Below are positions 1-9,489 of a stretch of 64,000 bases of DNA, one piece after another. Under the pieces are notes generated by a model. The model had not been told where the DNA came from. It worked only from the letters and a program-made list of their open reading frames with translations, and searched no databases. A program made the translations under genes and the position numbers. Each line of letters begins with the position of its first letter. The stretch's first letter is position 1. The DNA is from Sphingorhabdus sp. Alg239-R122 (GTDB taxonomy: Bacteria; Pseudomonadota; Alphaproteobacteria; Sphingomonadales; Sphingomonadaceae), in assembly GCF_900537065.1 (NCBI RefSeq), contig NZ_UNRC01000008.1, positions 1-64,000 on the forward strand, written 5' to 3'.

Positions 1-2106
1 ACATGCTTCGGCACAATAGGCGTTCACTGTGGTAGCGCACAAACCGATCAGAACGGAATAATTATGTGTGTCGTGACATTCGGCTGAACGAACATTCACC
101 GATGCAAAGGCGCGTAGTCCTGTACGGACCAGGTGCGTATGTACCGCGGCCGTTGCCAGGATCATCGCCATGCCGATCCGGTCATCGCTTATGTTTTCGT
201 CCGTCAGGAATATTTCGGTTTTACCTTCGCGCACGGCAGTTTCCGCTTCACTGCGCACGCGGGCAATGGCTTCACGTAGCTGTTCAGGGCCGCCGTCGGC
301 AGGGAAAGTGCAATCAATTTCGGCCTCTATGCCTTTGAATGCGGTTTTCAGGCGGAACCAGTCATTGGATGTGGTGACGGGGGTATCAAGCACCAGCACA
401 TTCTCATTCTGACCATCCTTGTCGAGGATATTGGCCAGATTTGAAAATCGTGTCTTCAGGCTCATGACGTGGCGTTCGCGCAAGGAGTCAATTGGCGGAT
501 TGGTCACCTGGCTGAAATTCTGGCGGAAAAACTGGCTCACCGTGCGCGGCTTGCCGCTTATGACAGCGAGCGGTGTGTCGTCCCCCATGGAACCGATGGC
601 TTCCTTTGCATCTTCCACCATAGGCGCAAGGATCATTTCCATGTCTTCAATAGTAAAGCCGGCGGCGACCTGCCTGCGGCTAAGTTCGGCCTTGTTCCAG
701 ATCGGTGTCTTGCTACCCCTAACCTTGGGCAGGTCATCTATGCCGCGAAAGCCGCTGACCAGTTCTTCATAGGGCTGCTCGGCAGCAATCCGGTCTTTGA
801 CCGCACGGTCGTGGAACAGCTTGCCATCTTCCAGATCGACAGCGATCATTTGTCCCGGACCCAATCTGCCTTTCTCGGTGATGCTGCTTTCAGGCACAAC
901 CACCATGCCGCTTTCCGATCCGATAACCATCAGATTATCGGACGTGACCGTATAGCGCAGCGGACGCAGCGCATTGCGGTCCACCCCGGCCACGGCCCAG
1001 CGGCCATCGGTCATCGCGAGCGCGGCGGGACCATCCCATGGTTCCATGACGCTGGCCATATATTGATACATGGCAGAATGTGATTTGGGGATATCGTCTA
1101 CATGCTGCCATGCCTCGGGGATCAGCATGATTTTTGCGGTTGGTGCTTCGCGGCCCGAACGGCAGATTGTTTCGAACACAGCGTCCAGTGCCGCAGTATC
1201 AGAAGCGCCAGCCGGGATAACCGGCTTGATGTCCTCACTATGTTCGCCAAAAGCGAGGCTGGCCATTTTTATCTCATGGCTTTTCATCCAGTTCTTATTG
1301 CCGCGGATAGTATTGATCTCGCCATTATGGGCGAGCGTGCGGAAGGGTTGGGCCAGCCACCATTGGGGGAAGGTATTGGTAGAATAACGCTGGTGAAAAA
1401 TTGCCATGCGGCTTTCAAAGCGTGGATCCACCAGATCGGGATAAAAGACCGACAGGCTTTCGGCAAGGAACAAGCCTTTGTAGACTATCGATTTGCACGA
1501 CAGGCTGCAGATATAAAAATCATTCACTTGCGCTGCGATAATGCGTTTTTCAATGCGTTTGCGGACCAAATAGAGCTTCTTTTCAAACTCCTGTGCACTC
1601 TGTTGTTCAGGCACAGGTCCGGCAATCATGATCTGTTCAATCTCAGGACGCGTGCGCTGTGCCTTGTCGCCAATCACTGTGACATCAACCGGAACCTGCC
1701 GCCAGCCATAGATGGTATAGCCTGCGTGAATCAGCTCGGCCTCGACAATGGTACGGCAGCTTTCCTGTGCATTCAGGTCCGTACGCGGCAGGAAAACCAT
1801 GCCCACAGCAAGTTGCCCTGGCAGTACCTTGTGTCCGCTATCGGCAATTGCATCGTCAAAAAAGCGCGCCGGAAGGTCAACATGGATGCCAGCGCCGTCA
1901 CCCGTCTTGCCATCGGCATCGACTGCGCCGCGGTGCCATACGGCTTTCAGCGCATCAATGGCGGCCTCAACCACACGGCGGGAGGCAATGCCGTCGGTTG
2001 CGGCAATCATGCCGACGCCGCAGGCATCACCTTCATATTCGGGGCGATACATGCCGTCTTTGGCCAGACGCGCATGTTCGGATGTGGGATGGTAAAACTC
2101 TGTCAT
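1..2106 (-). CDS. gltB: Glutamate synthase (NADPH) large subunit, C-terminal part cut by window edge
   Basis: Makes glutamate from glutamine and 2-oxoglutarate together with the small subunit GltD. The 702 visible codons cover the N-terminal class II glutamine amidotransferase domain and the start of the central domain. The protein begins MTEFYHPTSEHARL and a CGVG motif follows at residues 29-32, so Cys29 should be the catalytic nucleophile exposed after removal of a short propeptide. The frame is open to base 1, where the central region (VNAY) is interrupted. The FMN and 3Fe-4S parts lie outside the window. The gene is upstream of no visible partner, but gltD and a DUF2059 gene lie on the same strand just before it, with 44 bp between the DUF2059 stop and this start, so the three are probably one operon. 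Confidence 0.95.
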   Translation of the reverse strand, partial: MTEFYHPTSEHARLAKDGMYRPEYEGDACGVGMIAATDGIASRRVVEAAIDALKAVWHRGAVDADGKTGDGAGIHVDLPARFFDDAIADSGHKVLPGQLAVGMVFLPRTDLNAQESCRTIVEAELIHAGYTIYGWRQVPVDVTVIGDKAQRTRPEIEQIMIAGPVPEQQSAQEFEKKLYLVRKRIEKRIIAAQVNDFYICSLSCKSIVYKGLFLAESLSVFYPDLVDPRFESRMAIFHQRYSTNTFPQWWLAQPFRTLAHNGEINTIRGNKNWMKSHEIKMASLAFGEHSEDIKPVIPAGASDTAALDAVFETICRSGREAPTAKIMLIPEAWQHVDDIPKSHSAMYQYMASVMEPWDGPAALAMTDGRWAVAGVDRNALRPLRYTVTSDNLMVIGSESGMVVVPESSITEKGRLGPGQMIAVDLEDGKLFHDRAVKDRIAAEQPYEELVSGFRGIDDLPKVRGSKTPIWNKAELSRRQVAAGFTIEDMEMILAPMVEDAKEAIGSMGDDTPLAVISGKPRTVSQFFRQNFSQVTNPPIDSLRERHVMSLKTRFSNLANILDKDGQNENVLVLDTPVTTSNDWFRLKTAFKGIEAEIDCTFPADGGPEQLREAIARVRSEAETAVREGKTEIFLTDENISDDRIGMAMILATAAVHTHLVRTGLRAFASVNVRSAECHDTHNYSVLIGLCATTVNAYCAEAC

Positions 2107-2150
2107 AATATCTCAGTATAATCTGATGGTTTCGCTCGGTTCAGGCCGTG

Positions 2151-2837
2151 TCACGCTGCGTCATCCACCCTTTCATCATCATCCTGTTCCGGCTCGGGCG
2201 GCGGTGGCAGGTGGGCCGTTGCCTCCTCCACTTTCTGCATGATCTGCGGCATGGCGGACATCATTTCGGGAACAAATGCCTGCATGCTTTCCATGAATTT
2301 GGGGTCGGTGTAGATCAGCATGGATTGTGCGGCATAGGATTTGCCGGTGGGCGTTGTAAAAAACGCATTCAGGTCATTGAGTTCCGCCAGACTGAACCGC
2401 TCCGCATAGATAGCCGTCATGTTTGCGCGGACAGTTGGTTCGACTTTTTCCATGAGAGGTATCATCTCCCGGGTCATCACTTCGGACGTGACCTTCATGC
2501 GTTCACGAAAATGCGGGTCCGCCTGCTCGATTACCTCACCAAGCGTTTCGTCGCTTTCTTCCACTTCCTTGCCACTTCCCTTGACAATATCAGAGGCGCG
2601 CATGTCAAACATGCTTTCAAACATGGCGTCCATCATCTGGTTCATCGTGCCTTCCATCATCTTGCGATAGGTGCCAAGTGGCCAGATGCTGTCAACAACC
2701 CGTTGTGCAGCGGCGAGGTGAACTGAGTCGGCTTCGCTATGTGTACGCCTAGTGCCATCATTTTGTGCCATAGCTGGTACGGGAACACCGCAAAGCGCCA
2801 CTGCCGTTGCTGTGATAAATAGGGTCTTCCTGATCAT
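2151..2837 (-). CDS. Exported DUF2059-type protein
   Basis: Recognised as a DUF2059-like exported protein of 228 residues. An N-terminal signal peptide (MIRKTLFITATAVALC, cleavage likely after PAMA) precedes a helical region rich in Met and Glu with the family-type stretch around 'LNAFFTTPTGKSYA'. The C-terminus is proline-rich and acidic (PPPPEPEQDDDE). The start at 2837 is chosen because GGAAAGGA lies just upstream and it gives a normal signal peptide; a longer reading from 2921 lies inside gltD. The start overlaps the gltD stop by four bases (ATGA), so it is translationally coupled between gltD and gltB. The function of DUF2059 is unknown, and why it sits inside the glutamate synthase operon is not clear from the sequence. 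Confidence 0.85.
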   Translation of the reverse strand: MIRKTLFITATAVALCGVPVPAMAQNDGTRRTHSEADSVHLAAAQRVVDSIWPLGTYRKMMEGTMNQMMDAMFESMFDMRASDIVKGSGKEVEESDETLGEVIEQADPHFRERMKVTSEVMTREMIPLMEKVEPTVRANMTAIYAERFSLAELNDLNAFFTTPTGKSYAAQSMLIYTDPKFMESMQAFVPEMMSAMPQIMQKVEEATAHLPPPPEPEQDDDERVDDAA

Positions 2838-4357
2838 GCTGCTTTCCTTTCCGATTTTGCCTTTGCGCGCATAAATGCGTGCATATGTTGTGCAACGTCG
2901 CGGCCATCGCGTATCGCCCATACGACAAGCGATGCGCCGCGTACGATATCACCGGCGGCGAATACGCCATCCAGATTGGTCATCATCGATTTATGATCCA
3001 CACGCAATGTCCCCCAGCGGGTGACGCTGAGGTCAGGCGTGTCAAACAATGTGGGTAACTCTTCCGGATCAAAGCCCAGTGCCTTGATAACCATGTCCGC
3101 CTTAATTGAATATTCGCTGCCCGGTTCGATTTCAGGGGCGCGGCGGCCACTTGTATCGGGCCCCCCCAACCGCATCTTGCTGACCTTGACGCCGGTGACT
3201 CCTTCCGTTCCTTCAATGGCGACAGGTGCGGACAGCCAGGCAAATTCAACGCCTTCTTCTTCGGCGTTGCTAACTTCGCGCTGTGATCCAGGCATATTTT
3301 CGCGGTCGCGGCGGTACAGGCATTTGACCGACTTTGCACCTTGGCGCACTGCCGTGCGAACACAGTCCATCGCCGTGTCGCCGCCGCCTATCACCACTAC
3401 GTCCTTGTCTTTTGCGTCAAGCGTACCGCTGTCAAATTCGGGGACATCATCGCCAAAGCCCTTGCGATTTGATGCCGTAAGATAATCAAGTGCGGCAAGC
3501 ACGCCTTCTGCGCCGATACCCGGCACCCTGATATCGCGGGCCTTATACACGCCTGTCGCAATCAGGATGCTGTCATGTTTGGCGCGCAAATCATCCATGC
3601 TGGATGTGCCGCCCACCTCAAAGCAGGTGTGGAAATGGATGCCTGCATCAATAAGGCGCTGTACACGCCGCTCGACAACATGTTTTTCCAGCTTGAAACC
3701 GGGAATGCCATAGGTGAGCAGCCCGCCTGCCCGGTCATGCCTATCGTAAACATGCACTTCATATCCTGCGACACGGAGATATTCCGCAGTCGTAAGTCCA
3801 GCCGGACCAGCCCCGATAATGCCTACGGATTGTCCGCGATCTGCGCTCACTTCGATGGGTTCAACCCAGCCGTTTTCCCATGCCGTGTCGGTGATATATT
3901 TTTCGACCGAGCCGATTGTGACTGCACCATGACCGGAAAATTCGATCACGCAATTGCCTTCGCAGAGCCGATCCTGCGGACATATACGCCCGCAGATTTC
4001 AGGCATGGTTGATGTTGCATTCGACATTTCATAAGCGTCACGAAGTCGCCCTTCTGCTGTCAGGCGGAGCCAGTCCGGGATATGGTTATGCAAAGGGCAA
4101 TGTGTAGAGCAATAAGGTACACCGCACTGTGAGCAGCGCGCAGACTGGTCAGCAGCAGTTTCGGCGGCGTAACGGTCGGCAATTTCCTGAAAATCCTCAG
4201 CGCGTTTTTCGGCAGCACGCTTATCCGGATAACTTTGCTGCTGCCGCACGAATTGCAGCATATCCTTTTTTGCAGGCTGTTTTTGCGCAGAAGCGGGGGG
4301 TGTATTTTTTTTCTGTGGCATATTCTGCGGCATATGACAGCGCATGGAATGAGTCAC
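2834..4357 (-). CDS. gltD: Glutamate synthase small subunit
   Basis: Supplies electrons from NADPH through FAD and two 4Fe-4S clusters to GltB. The N-terminal cluster motif reads CSQCGVPYCSTHCPLH, followed by a second Cys group (CGRICPQDRLCEGNCV). The FAD-binding GxGxxG is in VGIIGAGPAGL and the NADPH site in VVIGGGDTAMDC. The reading frame gives 507 residues, a little longer than the usual 470-480. Internal ATGs at codons 5, 9 and 13 are equally possible starts because none has a strong Shine-Dalgarno. It is first in a minus-strand run with a DUF2059 gene and gltB. Its upstream region is divergent from uppP and very AT-rich. Confidence 0.95.
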   Translation of the reverse strand: MTHSMRCHMPQNMPQKKNTPPASAQKQPAKKDMLQFVRQQQSYPDKRAAEKRAEDFQEIADRYAAETAADQSARCSQCGVPYCSTHCPLHNHIPDWLRLTAEGRLRDAYEMSNATSTMPEICGRICPQDRLCEGNCVIEFSGHGAVTIGSVEKYITDTAWENGWVEPIEVSADRGQSVGIIGAGPAGLTTAEYLRVAGYEVHVYDRHDRAGGLLTYGIPGFKLEKHVVERRVQRLIDAGIHFHTCFEVGGTSSMDDLRAKHDSILIATGVYKARDIRVPGIGAEGVLAALDYLTASNRKGFGDDVPEFDSGTLDAKDKDVVVIGGGDTAMDCVRTAVRQGAKSVKCLYRRDRENMPGSQREVSNAEEEGVEFAWLSAPVAIEGTEGVTGVKVSKMRLGGPDTSGRRAPEIEPGSEYSIKADMVIKALGFDPEELPTLFDTPDLSVTRWGTLRVDHKSMMTNLDGVFAAGDIVRGASLVVWAIRDGRDVAQHMHAFMRAKAKSERKAA

Positions 4358-4596
4358 GCAGAAAATAGATAATATGGCAGTATTACTTACCTAAAAATTG
4401 TAGATTTTTGTGAAATGTAGTAAAATAATATTTTTTTGTTATTAAATTATATCCGATTCGGACTTATTTATTTCGAGCTGCTTTTAATTATACGCACCAT
4501 AACTCCAATCTGGACATTTGCACGAACACACGGCATTGCGAGAGTTTGGAACATTGATCCATTCCATCAGTTCTTATGTGCGAGAAAGCGGACGCA
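4358..4596. promoter_or_regulatory. Divergent intergenic region between gltD and uppP
   Basis: About 240 bases without a gene. Bases 4380-4480 are strikingly AT-rich (runs of T and ATTAAATTATA), as expected for a promoter region of a divergent pair. On the plus strand a GGAAC at 4548-4552 is followed after 16 bases by AGTT at 4569-4572, one mismatch from the EcfG consensus (GGAAC-N16/17-CGTT). The match is weak and is recorded only as a possibility. No palindromic operator was found. Confidence 0.35.
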
Positions 4597-5442
4597 ATGA
4601 CATTTATCCATATGCTGCTGATTGCCATAGTGCAGGGGATTACCGAGTTCCTGCCTATATCTTCTTCCGGACATCTTATCCTGCTGCCTATATTCATGGA
4701 TATGGAAGATCAGGGGCCAATGATTGATGTGGCCGTGCATGTGGGTTCACTACTCGCTATCATGGCTTATTTTTTCAAAGACGTCTGGGGCTTGGCTAGA
4801 GGCGGGTTTGCGAGTGTGGGTATCGGAAAGGCACCTGCAGAGCGCAGGCTTTTCTGGTGGATTGTGCTGGGCACAATTCCTGCTGCCCTGTTCGGCCTGG
4901 CTATTAAATTGGGTTATCTGAATGGTGTTGCAAGCGATGTGTTTGGCCTGTCTTTGCCAGATGGCAATCTGATGGAAGGGCTGCGCTTTACCGACCTGAT
5001 TGCCGTCAACCTGATAGCTTATGGTATTTTGCTGGGTATTGCGGACCGGTTCGGGCGGTCGGACCGCAGCTATGAGGATATGCAGCTTAAAGATGGTATC
5101 ATTGTCGGTATGGCTCAGGCACTGGCGCTCATTCCGGGAACCAGCCGCTCAGGCGTAACCATGACCGCTGCACGCTTTCTGGGTTTTGGCCGTGTCGAGG
5201 CGGCGCGCTTTTCGTTCCTGCTGTCAATTCCTGCAGTTGCGGGTGCAGGAGTACTGATCGTTCCTGACCTGCTGGATGCAGGCGGAGAGTTGCTGAAAGA
5301 AGCGATTATAACCGGCACGCTCACATTTGTGGCGGCATTTGCGACGATGGCGTTCCTGATGCGTTTCCTGCAGAAAGCATCGATGACAGTGTTCGTGGTC
5401 TACCGGATATTGATGGGTGCGGCGCTGCTGTATTTCTTTTGA
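4597..5442 (+). CDS. uppP: Undecaprenyl-diphosphatase UppP (BacA)
   Basis: Integral membrane phosphatase that converts undecaprenyl diphosphate to the monophosphate carrier used in peptidoglycan and polysaccharide synthesis. The two family signatures are present: QGITEFLPISSSGHL near residues 13-27 and PGTSRSGVTM in the middle of the protein, the latter carrying the catalytic Arg. About eight hydrophobic segments are visible. The start at 4597 (MTFIHMLLIAIVQG) matches the usual family N-terminus and gives 281 residues. A start seven codons earlier is possible, but the extra residues (MCEKADA) are not family-like. It stands alone between divergent gltD and convergent astD. Confidence 0.95.
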   Translation: MTFIHMLLIAIVQGITEFLPISSSGHLILLPIFMDMEDQGPMIDVAVHVGSLLAIMAYFFKDVWGLARGGFASVGIGKAPAERRLFWWIVLGTIPAALFGLAIKLGYLNGVASDVFGLSLPDGNLMEGLRFTDLIAVNLIAYGILLGIADRFGRSDRSYEDMQLKDGIIVGMAQALALIPGTSRSGVTMTAARFLGFGRVEAARFSFLLSIPAVAGAGVLIVPDLLDAGGELLKEAIITGTLTFVAAFATMAFLMRFLQKASMTVFVVYRILMGAALLYFF

Positions 5443-5482
5443 TATTCGTGAAAGCGCAGGCAGATATTCGACTGTCAGGTAG

Positions 5483-6892
5483 TTATCCGTCCTTCAGGCC
5501 GACACCGATATTAGCGCGCGGCTGTTCCATTTCCGCTGATGCCACCGGATATGCGCAATAGTCCGCTGCATAATAGGCGCTTGGACGGTGATTGCCGGAC
5601 AGGCCGACACCACCAAATGGCGCGGCGGAAGATGCGCCGTTTGTCGGTTTGTTCCAATTGACAATGCCCGCACGGATATTGGCCCAGAACTGATTATATT
5701 CCTGCGGCGTGCCGCCAACCAGCGAGGCTGAAAGACCAAAGCGTGTGTTATTTGCTTCGGCAATGGCCTCTTCGAGAGATGTGACGCGAATGACCTGTAG
5801 CAGGGGGCCGAACAATTCGATATCGGGCCGCTCCTTGATATCCGTCACATCAATAATACCAGGTGACAGGAAGGGCAGGCTGTCATCACGGCGCACCATG
5901 TGCTTGATGGCCTTGCCGCCATTGCTGAGCAGGTAGAGAAAGCTGTCGGTCAAGCCATCGGCGGCTTCATTATCTATCACCGGTCCCATAAATGGCGCGG
6001 GATCAGCAAAAGGTTCATCGACAATCAGGCGGTCAGCAAGTTTTTTGGTCTCAGCAATGACTGCATCATACATGTCCTCATGAACAATCAGACGTCCGGC
6101 GGCCGAGCAGCGCTGCCCGGCAGTAGTGAATGCGGATTGGATAACCAGCGTCGCCGCGTCCTGTACCTTGGGCGTGTTCATCACGACCATCGGATTATTA
6201 CCACCCATTTCAAGCGCAATCAGCTTGTCTGGCCGTGATGCGAGTGCGCGGTTAATGGCAATGCCCGTGGTAGCGGAACCGGTGAATAGTATGCCGTCTA
6301 CATCTTCATGTGCGACCAACCCTTTGCCTTCATCCGCTGCGCCTATCAGAAGCCGTACCACATCTTCAGGCACACCTGCTTTGTGCAGGCATTGTACCAT
6401 GATTTCTGCTGTGGCGGGTGTTTTTTCCGATGGTTTGAAAACGACTGTATTGCCCGCAATCAGGGCGGGGACGATGTGGCCATTGGGCAGGTGCGCAGGG
6501 AAGTTATAGGGGCCAAGCACTGCCATCACGCCATGTGGTTTGTGCCTCAGCGCCATCGAACCGCCCAGCGCGGCATCAAGTTTCCGGTTGGGTGTGCGCT
6601 CACCATAGGCATTGATGGATATTTCTACCTTATTGATCACGGCCTCAACTTCCGTGCGGGCTTCCCATAGGGGTTTACCCGTTTCACGCGCTATGGTCGT
6701 CGCAAGTTCATCGCTTGCTGTGCGTATTTCGTTGGCATAGCGGCGGACCAGTTCGCAGCGGTTGGCGAGGGGGCGTGCTGCCCATGCTGTCCATGCCGAG
6801 CGGGCACGGGCCACCTCTTCGTCAACATTGCCGACTTCGTGTCGCCAGAATTCCTTGCCGGTAGCGGGTTCAGTTGAGATAAGTTCGGACAA
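5483..6892 (-). CDS. astD: Succinylglutamate-semialdehyde dehydrogenase-type aldehyde dehydrogenase
   Basis: Aldehyde dehydrogenase of 469 residues, closest in my reading to AstD of arginine succinyltransferase catabolism, which oxidises N-succinylglutamate 5-semialdehyde with NAD. Supporting details are the early KVEISINAYGERT segment typical of AstD, the oxyanion Asn in GPYNFP (Asn130), general base Glu228 in LEMGGNNP and the catalytic Cys262 in AGQRCSAAG. None of astA, astB, astC or astE lies in the window, so the pathway is not confirmed by context. A related semialdehyde dehydrogenase role remains possible. Confidence 0.85.
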   Translation of the reverse strand: MSELISTEPATGKEFWRHEVGNVDEEVARARSAWTAWAARPLANRCELVRRYANEIRTASDELATTIARETGKPLWEARTEVEAVINKVEISINAYGERTPNRKLDAALGGSMALRHKPHGVMAVLGPYNFPAHLPNGHIVPALIAGNTVVFKPSEKTPATAEIMVQCLHKAGVPEDVVRLLIGAADEGKGLVAHEDVDGILFTGSATTGIAINRALASRPDKLIALEMGGNNPMVVMNTPKVQDAATLVIQSAFTTAGQRCSAAGRLIVHEDMYDAVIAETKKLADRLIVDEPFADPAPFMGPVIDNEAADGLTDSFLYLLSNGGKAIKHMVRRDDSLPFLSPGIIDVTDIKERPDIELFGPLLQVIRVTSLEEAIAEANNTRFGLSASLVGGTPQEYNQFWANIRAGIVNWNKPTNGASSAAPFGGVGLSGNHRPSAYYAADYCAYPVASAEMEQPRANIGVGLKDG

Positions 6893-7018
6893 ATGCAGGT
6901 CCTTATATATGCAATATGATTTGAATTGCGGCGCAAATTAGAGCGGACGGCGCGCGATAACAAGGGTTTGTTATCCACTATCCGGTTTGGCATGCAAATG
7001 TTACAAATTGAGAGGTTT

Positions 7019-8404
7019 TTAATTGCTGCGTAAAGCTGCACCCATTGTGCGAACATCGCGAATTTTTTGCTGCAAAAGGTTCCAGTCATTGTCATCTGCA
7101 ATGGCATCCCAAATGGTTTCCACCTCATCGATCAGCATGGATTGTGGTTCACTGCCCTGCCAATAGCCATGGCCGCGTGAACGCGACGACGTATATGTTT
7201 TCATGTGCTGCGCAAAGTCTGTTCCAGCTTTGCTGGTGGATATCTGTTCGGATGTATCTCCGCCCATCCAGTCAAAGAAAAAACGGTCAATGCCAATATC
7301 ATCCTGCCGCATCATTGCTTCCGCGGCGGCAATCATGCTCCGGTCGGGTTCCAGCCCTTTTGACTGGACGCCCAGCCGCCAGCAGAAATGCTCTGCAAGC
7401 GCTTCCTGATAGAGCGGTGCAAACTGCTCAAGCGCTTCGATCAGCGGTTCTGCCGGGCATATCAGGCGCAGTGCGACGGCTAGTTGGCCAAGGTTCCAGT
7501 GGATGGCTTCAGGCTGACGGCCAAAGCTATATAGCCCCTGCTGGTCAAAATAGGCTGCGGTAAAACCGGCATCCCATTTGGGGGTGAAACGCCATGGCCC
7601 GTAATCGAAACTTTCACCCGTAATGTTCATATTGTCAGTATTGAGTACACCATGCACGAATCCTGCGACCATATAGCTGGCAGCAAGCTTTGCCATCTGC
7701 TCAGCCGCGCGGTGCAATAGCAAAGCTGCGTCATGCTCTGCGCTTTCGCCGCCATAGAAATTGTTGAGGCTATAACGAACAAGCTGCCGCATCAATTGTT
7801 CGTTTTCCTCAAACGCAATGCGCTGAAATGTCCCGAAGCGGATATGACTGTGGCTGAGCCGAACCATGACTGCTGAACGCGTGGGAGAAGGTTCATCATT
7901 GCGCTCCAGGCTTTCTCCCGTTTCGATCAACGAGAACGTCTTGCTGGTTTCCACGCCCAGCGCTTCCAGCATTTCGGTCGCAAGTATTTCGCGCACACCG
8001 CCTTTTAGCGTTAGCCGTCCGTCACCCATGCGGCTCCATGGCGTTGTGCCAGAGCCTTTGGTGCCAAGATCCATCAACCTGTCTTTATGGTCGCGCATCT
8101 GTGCAAACAGGAAGCCGCGTCCATCACCTATTTCCGGATTATAGTGCCGGAATTGATGGCCATGATAGCGCAGCGCCAATGGTTGCTGCAAATTACCCGG
8201 CAATGGCGCAAACCGGCCAAAATGATCCAGCCATCCGCTGCCATCCAGATGTTCCAGCCCGACAGCACGCGCCCAGCGGTCGTTACGATACCGCAATATT
8301 GTCTTCGGAAAGTCAGCAGGTTTGACCGGATCGCCTATGTCAGGCCTCAATTCCAGTATGCTGCGTACCGGACGGTAGGAAGAATCTTGCGGTTGGAGGT
8401 TCAT
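7019..8404 (-). CDS. selO: SelO/YdiU-family protein adenylyltransferase
   Basis: SelO pseudokinases transfer AMP from ATP to Ser, Thr or Tyr of target proteins and take part in redox stress responses. Family motifs are clear: YHGHQFRHYNPEIGDGRG, then DLGTKGSGTTPWSR, GDGRLTLKGG and VHGVLNTDNMNITGES, which corresponds to the metal-binding region. The preferred start is the ATG at 8404 (MNLQPQDSSYRP), giving 461 residues. An ATG at 8452 would add 16 residues and overlap the region before the divergent hydrolase; neither has a convincing Shine-Dalgarno. Bacterial members lack the C-terminal selenocysteine, and none is seen here. Confidence 0.92.
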   Translation of the reverse strand: MNLQPQDSSYRPVRSILELRPDIGDPVKPADFPKTILRYRNDRWARAVGLEHLDGSGWLDHFGRFAPLPGNLQQPLALRYHGHQFRHYNPEIGDGRGFLFAQMRDHKDRLMDLGTKGSGTTPWSRMGDGRLTLKGGVREILATEMLEALGVETSKTFSLIETGESLERNDEPSPTRSAVMVRLSHSHIRFGTFQRIAFEENEQLMRQLVRYSLNNFYGGESAEHDAALLLHRAAEQMAKLAASYMVAGFVHGVLNTDNMNITGESFDYGPWRFTPKWDAGFTAAYFDQQGLYSFGRQPEAIHWNLGQLAVALRLICPAEPLIEALEQFAPLYQEALAEHFCWRLGVQSKGLEPDRSMIAAAEAMMRQDDIGIDRFFFDWMGGDTSEQISTSKAGTDFAQHMKTYTSSRSRGHGYWQGSEPQSMLIDEVETIWDAIADDNDWNLLQQKIRDVRTMGAALRSN

Positions 8405-8455
8405 ACGGGCATTAGTGGCGATGAAGCGATACCAATGCAATGATGAAGACATGAT

Positions 8456-9331
8456 ATGACAGCATATACAGATGGTTTCTGGTGGTCGAATGACGGGTTG
8501 CGGTTGCATTACCGGGACTATGCCGTCGCACCTGAAAATCAGGATAGGCCGCCCATCATCTGCATCCCCGGTTTAACGCGTAACGCGAGGGATTTTGAAG
8601 CATTGGCAGAGCGGTTTGCGGGGGCATGGCGTGTGATATGTGTTGACCTGCGCGGGCGCGGTGAGAGCGCGTATGCCAAGGACCCGATGAGTTATGTCCC
8701 GCTTACGTATGTACAGGATATGGAAGCGTTGCTGCGCGATCTGAAACTACGGCAGTTTGTGGGTTTCGGAACGTCACTCGGCGGTATCATAACCATGCTT
8801 TTGGCTTCCACCCGGCCTGGCCGTGTCATCGGTGCACTGCTGAATGATGTGGGGCCGGAGCTTGATCCTGAAGGATTGTCACGCATTCGCGAATATGTAG
8901 GGCAGGGGCGCAGTTATCCGACATGGATGCATGCCGCGCGTGAACTGGCTGATACGCAGCAGGGTATTTATCCTGATTTCACGGTTACAGACTGGCTGGA
9001 TTTTGCAAAAAGACTCATGAAGCTGACACCGGGTGGGCGCATAATTTTCGACTATGACATGAAAATTGCCGAACCTTTCCTGATTCCCGGCGGCGAAGCT
9101 GGTGTTGACCTATGGCCAGCCTTTGGCGCGCTCAAAAAAGTACCGGCGCTTGTGGTGCGTGGTGGCGAATCGGATATATTAAGCGCGTACGCGGCGGAGA
9201 AGATGGTGGGAAGCCTGGATCGCGGAAAATTTGCCGAGGTGCCTGCCATTGGTCATGCCCCGAACCTTGATGAACCAATTGTTTTATCAGCCATAGATGA
9301 ATTGCTGGAAGATATTCGGCAAAACCTTTAA
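8456..9331 (+). CDS. Alpha/beta hydrolase
   Basis: Alpha/beta-hydrolase fold protein of 291 residues. The oxyanion region is CIPGLTRNARDF, the nucleophile elbow is GFGTSLGG with Ser107, and the catalytic His is in IGHAPNLDEP near the C-terminus. A catalytic Asp/Glu is likely near GGESDILS. No signal peptide, so it is probably cytoplasmic. The substrate cannot be told from sequence. It is divergent from selO with only 51 bases between the preferred starts, so the two promoters must overlap heavily. Confidence 0.88.
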   Translation: MTAYTDGFWWSNDGLRLHYRDYAVAPENQDRPPIICIPGLTRNARDFEALAERFAGAWRVICVDLRGRGESAYAKDPMSYVPLTYVQDMEALLRDLKLRQFVGFGTSLGGIITMLLASTRPGRVIGALLNDVGPELDPEGLSRIREYVGQGRSYPTWMHAARELADTQQGIYPDFTVTDWLDFAKRLMKLTPGGRIIFDYDMKIAEPFLIPGGEAGVDLWPAFGALKKVPALVVRGGESDILSAYAAEKMVGSLDRGKFAEVPAIGHAPNLDEPIVLSAIDELLEDIRQNL

Positions 9332-9489
9332 CGAACCGCTTTCATATTGCATTCAGTTTGGAAACAGCAGATTGCGAGGCTATGAAACCGGTAACGGAAA
9401 TTTAGCAATGGAAAAGCCCGCGCTGGCGCGTTAAAGAGCGCATAAGCATATACGCAAATCAATATTTTACATAGTAAGGGAGGCAGGCT

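Noticed and set aside
1102-2121. A 339-codon plus-strand open frame
   Set aside because: It is antisense to gltB, whose minus-strand frame has clear glutamate synthase motifs; the plus-strand translation is His/Cys-rich and has no family features.
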